Source: OLB6 sp964493635 (lineage in GTDB: Bacteria; Bacteroidota; Ignavibacteria; Kapaibacteriales; Kapaibacteriaceae). From it: 62,878 nt of DNA. Numbering within the stretch: the first letter of the stretch is position 1; each line of letters begins with the position of its first letter. The stretch is from contig CAZBOW010000008.1 in assembly GCA_964493635.1 (NCBI GenBank), positions 1 through 62,878 of the forward strand, read 5' to 3'. The notes beneath the pieces are model-generated. The model was not told the DNA's origin and did not search any database. It saw only the letters and a list, made by a program, of their open reading frames with translations. Below are positions 18,874 through 27,436 of the stretch, in pieces. Position numbers and translations under genes: made by a program.

Positions 18874-19527
18874 TCAGTTCTCGTTGATGTGATCGTAGAG
18901 CTCCTGAAGCTTCTTACGAAGGTACAACACAGCGTACCGCTTTCGTGCAAGCAGCGTGTTGATGTTGATGCCGGTTTCTTCCGACATCTCGCGGAACGAA
19001 ACCCCTTCGAACTCGTTCTTGACGAACACCCACTTCTGCTCTACAGGGATTTCTTCGAGACCCTCCAGAACCGTCTCCCAGATCGTTTTGCGTACGAGGT
19101 CGCTTTCTGGGCTGTACGACAAATCGCCGAGGAAGCGCTCTACGTAGTCCATGCCGTCTTCATGTTGCTCCTGCGAGCCCATGTCGGCAAACGCGCTGGC
19201 CTTCTTCTTGCGATAGCTGTCGATAATCCTGTTGCGGACGGAGGTAAATACCCACGACGCCAGGTTGTCGATTGGTTTTGTGGAGTCCTTCGAGGCGGCA
19301 AGAACGTTTGTAAACACGTCCTGAAGGATGTCTTCCGCCTCTTCTTGGCTGCGTACACGCTGCCGAATGAAGCCGAGGTACTTCTTCCGATCGTTGCGGA
19401 AGAGTTCTTCGATTTGCAGGGCGAGGTCCATGGCATCACCACCTTCTGTTGTTGATACAATCTGACCGTTTGCAAATCCCGGCACAGCCGCAATACCCGT
19501 CTTACGACGGAATTCTCGTGCTCTCAT
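18874..19527 (-). CDS. ECF-like RNA polymerase sigma-70 family factor
   Basis: A 217-residue sigma factor with region 2 (Q-E-E-A-E-D-I-L-Q-D-V-F-T-N then L-A-S-W-V-F-T-S-V-R-N-R-I-I-D) and region 4 (I-P-V-E-Q-K-W-V-F, F-R-E-M-S-E-E-T-G-I-N-I-N-T-L). No regions 1 or 3, so ECF-like. No anti-sigma gene is adjacent; mscL is next downstream. The start at 19527 is chosen because a strong AGGAGGT lies 4 bp before it. This gives an N-terminal extension of about 32 residues before the usual start, which would be at 19431. A perfect inverted repeat lies in its leader. Confidence 0.88.
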   Translation of the reverse strand: MRAREFRRKTGIAAVPGFANGQIVSTTEGGDAMDLALQIEELFRNDRKKYLGFIRQRVRSQEEAEDILQDVFTNVLAASKDSTKPIDNLASWVFTSVRNRIIDSYRKKKASAFADMGSQEQHEDGMDYVERFLGDLSYSPESDLVRKTIWETVLEGLEEIPVEQKWVFVKNEFEGVSFREMSEETGININTLLARKRYAVLYLRKKLQELYDHINEN

Positions 19528-19565
19528 GGCACCTCCTGCTACTGGATATGTGATGTGGCAACAGC

Positions 19566-19581
19566 CGAAACGTCAGTTTCG
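19566..19581. promoter_or_regulatory. Inverted repeat CGAAAC-N4-GTTTCG upstream of the sigma factor gene
   Basis: Perfect 6-bp arms with a 4-base spacer, about 25 bp upstream of the AGGAGGT ribosome site of the sigma factor gene. It could be an operator or a small leader hairpin. No regulator is assigned. Confidence 0.4.
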
Positions 19582-19637
19582 ATTGTCATTATGGCGTAGC
19601 AGTTATGCCATTCTGTCCGAAGATTGTGCGAAAACAG

Positions 19638-21305
19638 TTACAAAGAAGGTAGCGGTATTTCTATGCCAAATTTCCTCGTGTTGTGAATAGCTCGGTCGTA
19701 GCCAGCGTCGGCATGACGCAGAATACCCATCAGCGGATCATAAGTCAAGACGCGTGCCAATCTTTCAGCGGCCTCGTCGGTACCATCAGCAACAACAACC
19801 ATACCGGCGTGAAGTGACAATCCCATTCCCACACCGCCACCGTGATGGAGCGACACCCAGGTAGCTCCTCCCACGGCATTGAGGGCAAAATTCAAATACA
19901 CCCAATCGGCGATAGCATCAGAACCATCTTTCATCGATTCGGTTTCACGATGGGGCGAAGCAACACTACCACAGTCGAGATGGTCCCGCCCGATAACGAT
20001 CGGCGCCGACACTTTGCCGGTACGCACCAAGTCATTGAAAAGTTTCCCAGCCTTGGCGCGCTCCCCATATCCTAACCAGCAGATCCGGGCAGGGAGTCCC
20101 TGATATCCGATGTGTGCTGCCGCTTCATCTAACCACATGTGCAGGTGGTCGTCATCCGGGAAGAGTTCCTTCAGCGCTTCGTCCGTTACGCGGATGTCTT
20201 CGGGATCACCAGATAATGCCACCCACCGGAACGGCCCCTTGCCATCACAGAAGAGTTCGCGGACAAACGCAGGCACAAAGCCAGGGAAATCGAAGGCGTT
20301 GGTCACACCGGCCTCATCACGGGCAATACCGCGGATGTTGTTGCCGTAATCGAACACGATGGCGCCTTTTTGCTGGAAGGCCAGCATGGCCTTGACATGC
20401 TCTCCAATGCTGTGGTGGGAGCGTCGCAGATAGTCCTCAGGATCGGCCGACCGAAGTGCGTCGGCCTCGATCTTCGACAAACCAGCCGGATAGTAGCCAT
20501 TCAGTGGGTCGTGTGCAGAGGTTTGATCGGTTACGACGTCGGGAATGATACCACGCTCCAACAAGCGTGGCAGTATCTCAGAGGCGTTGCCAACAAGACC
20601 GATCGAGATGGGCTCCTTGCGATCCACATACTCTCGGATGACGTCCAACGCCGCATCCAAGTCGTGCATCTTGCGGTCCAGGTAGCCATCGTGAATGCGC
20701 TTATCAATCCGTGATTCGTCGATTTCAATGCAGAGAGCCGCAGCTCCGGCAATGGTGGCGGCAAGGGGCTGAGCACCACCCATACCCCCGAGACCGGCAG
20801 TCACCAGAAATCGTCCGTTCAGGGTACCACCAAAATGCTGGCGGGCACATTCCCGGAACGTTTCGTACGTGCCCTGCACGATGCCTTGCGTACCAATGTA
20901 GATCCACGATCCGGCCGTCATCTGGCCGTACATCATCAGCCCCAGCTCGTCAAGGCGGCGAAACTCATCCCACGTGGCCCACTTTGGCACAAGGTTGGAG
21001 TTTGCAATGATCACCCGTGGTGCCATCAGATGCGTCCGTACCACTCCTACGGGCTTCCCACTCTGCACCAGCAGCGTTTCGTCGGGTTCCATGGAACGCA
21101 GCGACGATAAAATGGCATCCAGGCTCTCCCAGTTACGGGCGGCCTTGCCAAGTCCACCATACACGATCAGCTGGTCGGGCTTCTCGGCGTTCTCAGGATC
21201 CAGATTGTTCTGGATCATCCGATAGGCAGCTTCAATCTGCCAGTTCTTGCAGGAGAGTTCGGTGCCGCGAGGGGCGCGAATGATGCGGGAAGTTGTCGTT
21301 GTCAT
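19638..21305 (-). CDS. hutU: Urocanate hydratase
   Basis: A 555-residue NAD-dependent urocanase, converting urocanate to imidazolone propionate in histidine degradation. Family landmarks are Y-G-G-L-G-K-A-A-R-N-W near residue 50, A-G-S-W-I-Y-I-G-T-Q-G near 150, the NAD-binding G-L-G-G-M-G-G-A-Q-P near 190 and the C-terminal H-H-G-G-G-V-G-M-G. Length matches the family. hutH and hutI are not in the window, and hutG-like lies 7 kb away on the other strand. It is separated from the sigma factor gene by 110 bp. Confidence 0.96.
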   Translation of the reverse strand: MTTTTSRIIRAPRGTELSCKNWQIEAAYRMIQNNLDPENAEKPDQLIVYGGLGKAARNWESLDAILSSLRSMEPDETLLVQSGKPVGVVRTHLMAPRVIIANSNLVPKWATWDEFRRLDELGLMMYGQMTAGSWIYIGTQGIVQGTYETFRECARQHFGGTLNGRFLVTAGLGGMGGAQPLAATIAGAAALCIEIDESRIDKRIHDGYLDRKMHDLDAALDVIREYVDRKEPISIGLVGNASEILPRLLERGIIPDVVTDQTSAHDPLNGYYPAGLSKIEADALRSADPEDYLRRSHHSIGEHVKAMLAFQQKGAIVFDYGNNIRGIARDEAGVTNAFDFPGFVPAFVRELFCDGKGPFRWVALSGDPEDIRVTDEALKELFPDDDHLHMWLDEAAAHIGYQGLPARICWLGYGERAKAGKLFNDLVRTGKVSAPIVIGRDHLDCGSVASPHRETESMKDGSDAIADWVYLNFALNAVGGATWVSLHHGGGVGMGLSLHAGMVVVADGTDEAAERLARVLTYDPLMGILRHADAGYDRAIHNTRKFGIEIPLPSL

Positions 21306-21339
21306 AGGTCGTATTCAACAATCAGTACCACAAAAGAGT

Positions 21340-21690
21340 TCAACCCAGCTGGGATCGAATCTCATCGAGCGTTTCCTCACTGAGGCGTTTCTCTTCAAAC
21401 AGTGTCCGAAGCATGTCCCACGTGTAGATGCCGGAGTCATGCCCGTCGTTCCAGGTAGCTTGAATGGCATAGTTCCCAACCGGAGTCAGCGACCGTAGCT
21501 CGTTCATTCCTGGTGCCAGAGTCTTCATTCCGACGAAGACCTTCTGCCCCATGATTTCCTCACCCGTGCAATGCGCACACGGGCAAGCATCGCGAAGGTC
21601 GCTCAGCAGAATATGACCGGCAAACTCGTCAGGCCAGGCAGCGAAGAGCACAAACTGGTTGACTCGTTTGATCACAGATGGCTTACTCAT
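21340..21690 (-). CDS. DUF971 domain protein
   Basis: A 116-residue protein matching DUF971 (related to the N-terminal domain of gamma-butyrobetaine hydroxylase): L-R-D-A-C-P-C-A-H-C near residue 35, P-V-G-N-Y-A-I-Q, W-N-D-G-H-D-S-G-I-Y-T-W-D near 90. The cysteines probably bind metal. In other bacteria this domain occurs in Fe-S/Mrp-related proteins. The start at 21690 begins at the domain boundary. A longer form from ATG 21726 (12 more residues) is possible and would cover the palindrome at 21702. Lies 34 bp upstream of hutU on the same strand. Confidence 0.82.
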   Translation of the reverse strand: MSKPSVIKRVNQFVLFAAWPDEFAGHILLSDLRDACPCAHCTGEEIMGQKVFVGMKTLAPGMNELRSLTPVGNYAIQATWNDGHDSGIYTWDMLRTLFEEKRLSEETLDEIRSQLG

Positions 21691-21701
21691 GAGCCAAAAT
21701 T

Positions 21702-21715
21702 CGGCAATTTTGCCG
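21702..21715. promoter_or_regulatory. Palindrome CGGCAA-TT-TTGCCG between DUF971 and asnS
   Basis: Perfect 14-bp palindrome in the 57-bp space between the divergent DUF971 and asnS genes. It could be an operator for either. If the DUF971 protein starts at 21726, the palindrome is coding and less meaningful. Confidence 0.35.
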
Positions 21716-21747
21716 TCTACTTCCATAATCCAGATAAAAAGGCCGCT

Positions 21748-23100
21748 ATGGCTTCGCGATACCTCTCCTATACAACGGTGGAGCAACTCCACCAGCACAT
21801 TGGCCAAGAAGTCACACTCCACGGTTGGGTGCAGGACAAAACCGGCAAGGGAAAGCTCACGTTCATCAAACTGCGCGACGGCAGCGGCATGGTGCAATGT
21901 GTGGTGTTTGCACCAAATGTGGGTGAAGATGTTGTGACCAATGCCAAGTCGCTCACTCAGGAATCGTCGCTGGCGATTACCGGTACCGTGCGGGCAGAAG
22001 AACGCGCGCCCGGTGGCGTAGAAGTAGATGTCACGGGCATCACGGTCTACCAGATTGCATCGGAGTATCCCATCACGCCAAAGGAGCACGGTGTGGAGTT
22101 CCTAATGGAACACCGTCACCTGTGGCTGCGCAGTACGCGCCAGCATGCCATCATGCGTGTGCGAGCTGCCGTCGTCAAAGCCATTCGCGACTTCTTCGAC
22201 GAACGCGGCTTCAAACTGATGGACTCGCCCATTCTCACGCCCAACGCGTGTGAGGGCACCTCAACGTTGTTCGAAACGGAGTACTTCGATCTGGGCAAGG
22301 CCTACCTGACGCAGTCGGGTCAACTCTATGCTGAAGCCTCGGCCATGGCCCTGGGGCGCGTCTACACCTTTGGCCCCACGTTCCGTGCGGAGAAATCGAA
22401 GACGCGCCGCCACCTCACGGAATTCTGGATGGTAGAGCCCGAGATGGCCTACTTCGACTTGAACGACGACATGGACCTGGCGGAAGACTTCGTGGAGTAC
22501 ATCGTACAATACTGTGTCCAGAACTGCCGGAAGGAGCTCGAAACACTTGGACGCGACATCAGCAAACTCGAAAAAGTGAAGCGTCCGTTCCACCGCATGT
22601 CGTACACGGAAGCTGTCGAATGGCTGCATGCCAACAACGTGAAGTTGAACAAGAAGCAGCCCGATGGCTCGGAGATTCAGATTGATTTCCCGTGGGGAGA
22701 GGACTTTGGTGCCCCACAGGAGGAAGCTCTGATGACACAGTTCGAAAAGCCGTGCATCATTCATCGCTATCCCACGGACGTCAAGGCGTTCTACATGAAG
22801 CGCGATCCTGACAACCCGAAGGTGGTCCTTGCCATGGATATGCTGGCTCCGGAGGGCGCTGGAGAGATCATCGGTGGATCGCAGAGGGAGGACGATCACG
22901 ACGCCCTACTAGAACGCATTCAACACGAGGGCCTCTCGCAAGAGGACTTCCAATGGTACCTCGATCTGCGAAAATTCGGCTCGGTGCCTCACAGTGGCTT
23001 TGGTCTGGGCGTAGAGCGCACCGTAAAGTGGATCACCGGAGCTGAACACATCCGTGAAGTGATTCCATTCCCTCGTATGATTTACCGCATTGTACCGTAA
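21748..23100 (+). CDS. asnS: Asparaginyl-tRNA synthetase
   Basis: A 450-residue class IIb aminoacyl-tRNA synthetase. The N-terminal OB-fold (V-T-L-H-G-W-V-Q-D, I-K-L-R-D-G-S-G) is followed by the catalytic core: T-Q-S-G-Q-L-Y-A-E, motif 2 G-P-T-F-R-A-E-K-S, F-W-M-V-E-P-E-M and motif 3 G-F-G-L-G-V-E-R-T. The E-F-W-M-V-E-P-E-M form and the length mark AsnRS rather than AspRS. ATG 21748 is used because the upstream in-frame extension overlaps the divergent DUF971 gene. Ends at the pepF leader repeat. Confidence 0.94.
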   Translation: MASRYLSYTTVEQLHQHIGQEVTLHGWVQDKTGKGKLTFIKLRDGSGMVQCVVFAPNVGEDVVTNAKSLTQESSLAITGTVRAEERAPGGVEVDVTGITVYQIASEYPITPKEHGVEFLMEHRHLWLRSTRQHAIMRVRAAVVKAIRDFFDERGFKLMDSPILTPNACEGTSTLFETEYFDLGKAYLTQSGQLYAEASAMALGRVYTFGPTFRAEKSKTRRHLTEFWMVEPEMAYFDLNDDMDLAEDFVEYIVQYCVQNCRKELETLGRDISKLEKVKRPFHRMSYTEAVEWLHANNVKLNKKQPDGSEIQIDFPWGEDFGAPQEEALMTQFEKPCIIHRYPTDVKAFYMKRDPDNPKVVLAMDMLAPEGAGEIIGGSQREDDHDALLERIQHEGLSQEDFQWYLDLRKFGSVPHSGFGLGVERTVKWITGAEHIREVIPFPRMIYRIVP

Positions 23101-23116
23101 GCCCCCTACCATCACC

Positions 23117-23155
23117 ATTCCTGATCACAATTCCTGATAACTATTCTTGATCACC
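23117..23155 (+). repeat. Three tandem 13-bp units immediately before the pepF start codon
   Basis: Units at 23117-23129, 23130-23142 and 23143-23155 share ATTCYTGATMAC with a few differences, and the last unit abuts the ATG at 23156. No Shine-Dalgarno is visible in this leader. Confidence 0.75.
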
Positions 23156-24973
23156 ATGTCAGCACAACCATCAAAAAACACGGGCGCAGAAGACGTCTTT
23201 TGGAACCTCGACGACCTGTATCCCGGAATAGACTCTCCGCAGTTTCAGCACGACCTTTCCACCATCGTAGATACGTGTACGCAGTTCCGTGATCGATGGA
23301 AGGGGCTCGTGGCATCGGCATCAAACGAAGACTTCCGTACCATGCTCAACGAATACGAGGTCATTGTCGAGCGTCTCTATCGCATGGGATCGTACACGCA
23401 GCTGATGTGGTCGACCGATACCGTACGGCCGGACTACGGGAAGAACCTCCAAACCGTGCGCGAGACAGGTGCAAAGGCATCGCAGCAACTCGTCTTCATG
23501 ACGTTGGAGATCATGGATCTTGCGGACGACCGTCTGCAGGAGCTGATGCAGTGGCCGGGCATGGCTGATCGTGCCCATTGGTTGAAGACCGTTGTGCAGA
23601 TGAAGCCCTACAAACTCTCCGAGGAAGTAGAGCAGGTATTGGCGCAGAAGAACCTCACCGCACGGATGGCATGGGTGCGCCTCTACGACGAGCACCTGAG
23701 TTCCCAGGTCTTCCATCTGAACGGCGAAGAGCTTACACAGCCACAGATCATGAAGAAGATGCAGAGCACCGATCGTGAGGTGCGAAAAGCTGCGTCGTTG
23801 GCGATCTCCGAGGGGCTCCAGGCAGGCGTGCGTACCTCGGCATTTGTGTTCAATACGGTGCTGGCCGATCATGCCACCAACGATGCTCTGCGTGGCCACA
23901 CCTCGTGGATCCAAACACGCAACCTCGACAACGAGGCGTCGGAAGCAACGGTGCAGGCACTGATCGACAGTGTTGTGAACCAGTATGAGCTGGTGCGCCG
24001 ATTCTATCGGTTGAAGCAGCGAGTTCTGGGCTATAACACGTTCGAAGACTACGACCGCAACGCTCCGGTTGAAGCCACAGAGAGTTTTTGGACGTGGGAC
24101 GACGCTCGCGATTTGGTGCTGAGTGCCTACCGCGAATTCCATCCCGAAGCCGGGGACATCGTTCAGCAGTTCTTCGATAAGAACTGGATTCATGCTCCAG
24201 TGATGAAGGGCAAGAACGGTGGTGCCTACAGCGCCGGAACCGTTCCATCGGCACACCCGTACATCTTCCTCAACTATACGGGAACCAATCGCGACGTCCA
24301 GACGCTAGCCCATGAACTTGGACATGGTGTCCACCAATATCTCTCGCGTCGCAACGGCCCTCTGGAAATGCACACGCCACTCACGGTTGCCGAAACGGCG
24401 TCGGTGTTTGGCGAGATCCTAACGTTTACCAAGCTCATGGAGCGGGTATCAAATCCGGAAGAGCGGCTGTCGCTGCTGATGGGCAAGATCGACGACATGC
24501 TGTCGACGGTGTTTCGCCAGATTGCCTTCAACCGCTTTGAAGATGCCATTCACACGGCGCGTCGTGCCGAGGGCGAGCTGAGTGTAGATCGTCTGAACGA
24601 AATCTGGTTAGAAACTCAAACGGCCCAGTTTGGCGATGCCGTGAACATTCAAGAGGGGTATCGCTTCTGGTGGTCGTACATCTCGCACTTCATGCACGTA
24701 CCAGGGTATGTGTACGCCTATGCCTTTGGTGAGCTGCTTGTGCTGGCACTGTACGAGATTTACAAGCAAGATCCAACGGGGTTCCCGGACAAGTACATGG
24801 AGATGCTCTCGGCAGGGGGCTCAAAGACTCCTGCGGAATTGTTGGCACCGTTCGGGATTGATATCGAGGATCCAGCCTTCTGGAGTACGGGTCTGAAGGT
24901 GATCGAGAACTTTATTGCCGAAGCAGAGCAGTTGGCAGAAACGGTTACGATCGCACCTTCTCGGCCAGCGTAA
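23156..24973 (+). CDS. pepF: Oligoendopeptidase F (M3 family zinc peptidase)
   Basis: A 605-residue cytoplasmic zinc metallopeptidase degrading short peptides. H-E-L-G-H-G-V-H-Q-Y (nt ~24308) is the M3 zinc site, followed by L-T-V-A-E-T-A-S-V-F-G-E, whose glutamate is the third ligand. The N-terminal F-W-N-L-D-D-L-Y-P-G block and the length fit PepF. I chose ATG 23156 over the TTG nine bases upstream. The start is directly preceded by a 13-bp tandem repeat instead of a ribosome site. The 3' end overlaps the convergent transglycosylase by 29 bp. Confidence 0.92.
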   Translation: MSAQPSKNTGAEDVFWNLDDLYPGIDSPQFQHDLSTIVDTCTQFRDRWKGLVASASNEDFRTMLNEYEVIVERLYRMGSYTQLMWSTDTVRPDYGKNLQTVRETGAKASQQLVFMTLEIMDLADDRLQELMQWPGMADRAHWLKTVVQMKPYKLSEEVEQVLAQKNLTARMAWVRLYDEHLSSQVFHLNGEELTQPQIMKKMQSTDREVRKAASLAISEGLQAGVRTSAFVFNTVLADHATNDALRGHTSWIQTRNLDNEASEATVQALIDSVVNQYELVRRFYRLKQRVLGYNTFEDYDRNAPVEATESFWTWDDARDLVLSAYREFHPEAGDIVQQFFDKNWIHAPVMKGKNGGAYSAGTVPSAHPYIFLNYTGTNRDVQTLAHELGHGVHQYLSRRNGPLEMHTPLTVAETASVFGEILTFTKLMERVSNPEERLSLLMGKIDDMLSTVFRQIAFNRFEDAIHTARRAEGELSVDRLNEIWLETQTAQFGDAVNIQEGYRFWWSYISHFMHVPGYVYAYAFGELLVLALYEIYKQDPTGFPDKYMEMLSAGGSKTPAELLAPFGIDIEDPAFWSTGLKVIENFIAEAEQLAETVTIAPSRPA

Positions 24974-25811
24974 ACACGGCGTTGACGTAGGCGTCGGAAT
25001 TGTTGTAGTGGTGGACGGCCTTGCGCTGCTTTGAGCGCGATGCCGTCCATCCGTTTTTCCGGAGGTAGTTGGCAATTGAATGGGCAGCATCGACAAGCGA
25101 GTACAGATCGATGATCCGGTCGGCATTGCCATCAACAGCCCATGCAGTGTAACTCGACGGGATAAACTGCGGAAAACCAAACGCTCCGGCCCACGAGCCC
25201 TTGAGTTCGGACACGTTCATCAACCCTCGCTCATGAATTGTCTGGAGGGACTTCAACTCCTTGATGGCCCATGCTGCCTTCCGTGCAGCACGCTTTGCGA
25301 TCACGGCTCGAAGTGAGTCATGCTGTGATGGACGGAAGTCTGCATTACTGAGTACGCGATCCATGCTGGCGTTGACATACACCGGATCGTTGGCTAGCAC
25401 CAAGCTGAGATAGACGCTGGGCACGTGGTAGGTTCCGGTAATGGTACCACACCGTGACTCGATCCACAAGATGGACGCAATGACCTCCTTCGGAACCATG
25501 CGCTTCCGTTCAATCGCATTAAACAGCGAGTCGTGTTCCTGGAGGAAGGCCTGCACCTTGCCAACACTCTCGTTGTTGTAATGACCCGAGTAGTCGGGAG
25601 TGAATGCATAGTTCGTCACATTGATCCGCACGGCCTTTTCTACAAACCCTGCATCACGTGCCGCAATCATGTGGTTCAGGAAGTCGGCGCTGACACCCTG
25701 GCGAATGGCAAGATCGGCCGCACGGCGTAACTCCCCAGAACCGGACTCGCTACCATCGCCACCAAGCGGCAGCGTGAGAAGAAACAACAACGGAAGAATC
25801 AGAGCAATCAT
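24945..25811 (-). CDS. MltB-type lytic murein transglycosylase
   Basis: A 288-residue exported protein with N-terminal signal sequence (M-I-A-L-I-L-P-L-L-F-L-L-T-L-P). The SLT_2/MltB fold shows the catalytic glutamate E118 in W-I-E-S-R-C-G, and later G-A-F-G-F-P-Q-F-I-P-S-S-Y with D-L-Y-S-L-V-D-A-A-H-S-I-A-N-Y-L. It cleaves peptidoglycan to 1,6-anhydro-muropeptides, in the periplasm. The start overlaps the preceding methyltransferase stop by 4 bp (ATGA), implying translational coupling. Confidence 0.88.
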   Translation of the reverse strand: MIALILPLLFLLTLPLGGDGSESGSGELRRAADLAIRQGVSADFLNHMIAARDAGFVEKAVRINVTNYAFTPDYSGHYNNESVGKVQAFLQEHDSLFNAIERKRMVPKEVIASILWIESRCGTITGTYHVPSVYLSLVLANDPVYVNASMDRVLSNADFRPSQHDSLRAVIAKRAARKAAWAIKELKSLQTIHERGLMNVSELKGSWAGAFGFPQFIPSSYTAWAVDGNADRIIDLYSLVDAAHSIANYLRKNGWTASRSKQRKAVHHYNNSDAYVNAVFTLAEKVRS

Positions 25812-26674
25812 GATGCTGTATGAGGTTTACGTGCAATAACAAACAGTTCACAGCCAGTAACGTCCTGGTACCATCGGGCTAGTCGGTCCCGTAGGGACGG
25901 ACGGGGACGGCCGTGCGTGTGCGAGAACACCTTCCAGCTCAGTCGGTAGGCTCGCTTCGTAAGAAACGTATTCGGCTTTTGGGCCCGTAGGTCGATCACC
26001 TCAAATCCGGCATGTTCGACCACGGCACGGAGGGTGTCGGCAGTGTAGTGTAGAACGTGGTTCTGTGCCTGAAACCAAATCCATCGATCGCGCAGCACGC
26101 GCGCCCAGAAGCTTCCGGCATCCGGAACGCGAAGGCAAAGCAGTCCACCTGGCTCGCAGAGGTTGAACAGTTGGTGCAGTACCTGTCGTGGCTGGTCGAT
26201 GTGCTCGAGAACATGCCACAGCGAGATCACTGAAAACGTACCCGTCACCGCATGAAGATCCGGCATCACGTGCAGGCCGATACCCGTAGCATAGGCCCGA
26301 GCGGACTGCGACGGCTCAACACCTGTTACTGTGAATCCATACCGGCGCACGTCATCAATGAAAAACCCGTGATCGCAACCCACGTCCAGCCAGGTGCGTG
26401 GAAGGGTGTCGTTCCGATCGAATTGCCATAGAACACTGCCGATCAGTGCTGCATACTCCGGATAGCGGAAGTACCGGTGCATCTCGGTATTCGTTCTTGA
26501 CGTGCGCGTAAGCGTGTACTCCGTTTGGTAGTACTCGGCATTGTTGGTAGCCCGCAGGTCGGAGGGCGTTACCACGGCCGAACAGCTTCGGCACTGCCAC
26601 ATAGGAGTGCGTCCAATTCGGATTGTGGATAGGCCCGGATCATCACAGGCAGGGCAGTGGTTTTCGTGGCTCAT
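25808..26674 (-). CDS. Class I SAM-dependent methyltransferase with N-terminal zinc ribbon
   Basis: A 288-residue protein. CxxC pairs at residues ~8-11 and ~28-31 (C-P-A-C, C-R-S-C) form a zinc ribbon. The SAM fold follows: W-L-D-V-G-C-D-H-G-F-F near 115, V-E-P-S near 140 and S-L-W-H-V-L-E-H-I near 175. This arrangement is typical of methyltransferases in sugar and surface polysaccharide loci (Methyltransf_11/23 type), but no such genes are adjacent. Coupled to the transglycosylase by a 4-bp overlap. Confidence 0.85.
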   Translation of the reverse strand: MSHENHCPACDDPGLSTIRIGRTPMWQCRSCSAVVTPSDLRATNNAEYYQTEYTLTRTSRTNTEMHRYFRYPEYAALIGSVLWQFDRNDTLPRTWLDVGCDHGFFIDDVRRYGFTVTGVEPSQSARAYATGIGLHVMPDLHAVTGTFSVISLWHVLEHIDQPRQVLHQLFNLCEPGGLLCLRVPDAGSFWARVLRDRWIWFQAQNHVLHYTADTLRAVVEHAGFEVIDLRAQKPNTFLTKRAYRLSWKVFSHTHGRPRPSLRDRLARWYQDVTGCELFVIARKPHTAS

Positions 26675-26728
26675 CTGTGAAAAGTTACCGAATTTGTTTC
26701 TCGAACTCGATTACTCTGGAAGACCTAC

Positions 26729-27436
26729 ATGCTACGTCAACACGTTTGGTGGACCCTGGTACTATTCCTGTGCGTGTGCACATCAGCGGTTGTTGCCCAG
26801 CCTGCTCTCGAGATGCAGGACACTGTTAACTGGGGGGTTGTGGTTCCGGATGCCCCTCCGGGCGAAACGGCAAAGGTGACCGCGCAGGTCAAGCTCCGGA
26901 ACACTGGCACGGAGCTGCTGCGTATCCTCGAGGTGCGGCCCAGCTGTGGATGCACCACAGCACCGGTGGCTACCGACAGCCTGCAACCGGGTGAGGAAAC
27001 CACGATTGATGTGTCGATGAACCTGCCTATTGGCAACGGCGTGATGCACAAAACCCTGACCGTTCGTACCAACGCCGCTGCGAATCCTGTCCGCGTTGTC
27101 GATCTCATCGTAGATGTTCAGCGCCCATTGCAGTTGTCGTCCAGTTTCATCCCATTCAACCGTGGCACTGTTGGAAAACCCATTGAAGGAGCCGTGCAAT
27201 TCACGGCTAGCGGTACGAAGGCCATCGAGATCAAGGCAACACCCTCGCAGTCGAACGTGACGGTTCTGACACCCATGCCGTTGATTGTGGAGCCGGGTAC
27301 CACAGCTGATCTTCGTGTGGCCATCACACCAAAAAACGTTGGTCCGTTCGAGGCCTCGGTGCGCTTCACCACAAACGTGAGTGGCTACGAAAAATTCGAG
27401 CTTCGTGGCTACGGTTCGGCGGATCCGGCCGAGTAA
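26729..27436 (+). CDS. DUF1573 domain secreted protein
   Basis: A 235-residue exported protein with signal peptide (to A-V-V-A-Q, about residue 24). The first domain carries R-P-S-C-G-C-T-T-A-P with P-G-E-E-T-T-I-D-V, the diagnostic DUF1573 pattern (an Ig-like fold common in Bacteroidota and Planctomycetes). A second Ig-like domain follows. Likely a periplasmic or outer-surface structural protein, role unknown. The 3' end overlaps the glycosyltransferase by 28 bp. Confidence 0.87.
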   Translation: MLRQHVWWTLVLFLCVCTSAVVAQPALEMQDTVNWGVVVPDAPPGETAKVTAQVKLRNTGTELLRILEVRPSCGCTTAPVATDSLQPGEETTIDVSMNLPIGNGVMHKTLTVRTNAAANPVRVVDLIVDVQRPLQLSSSFIPFNRGTVGKPIEGAVQFTASGTKAIEIKATPSQSNVTVLTPMPLIVEPGTTADLRVAITPKNVGPFEASVRFTTNVSGYEKFELRGYGSADPAE

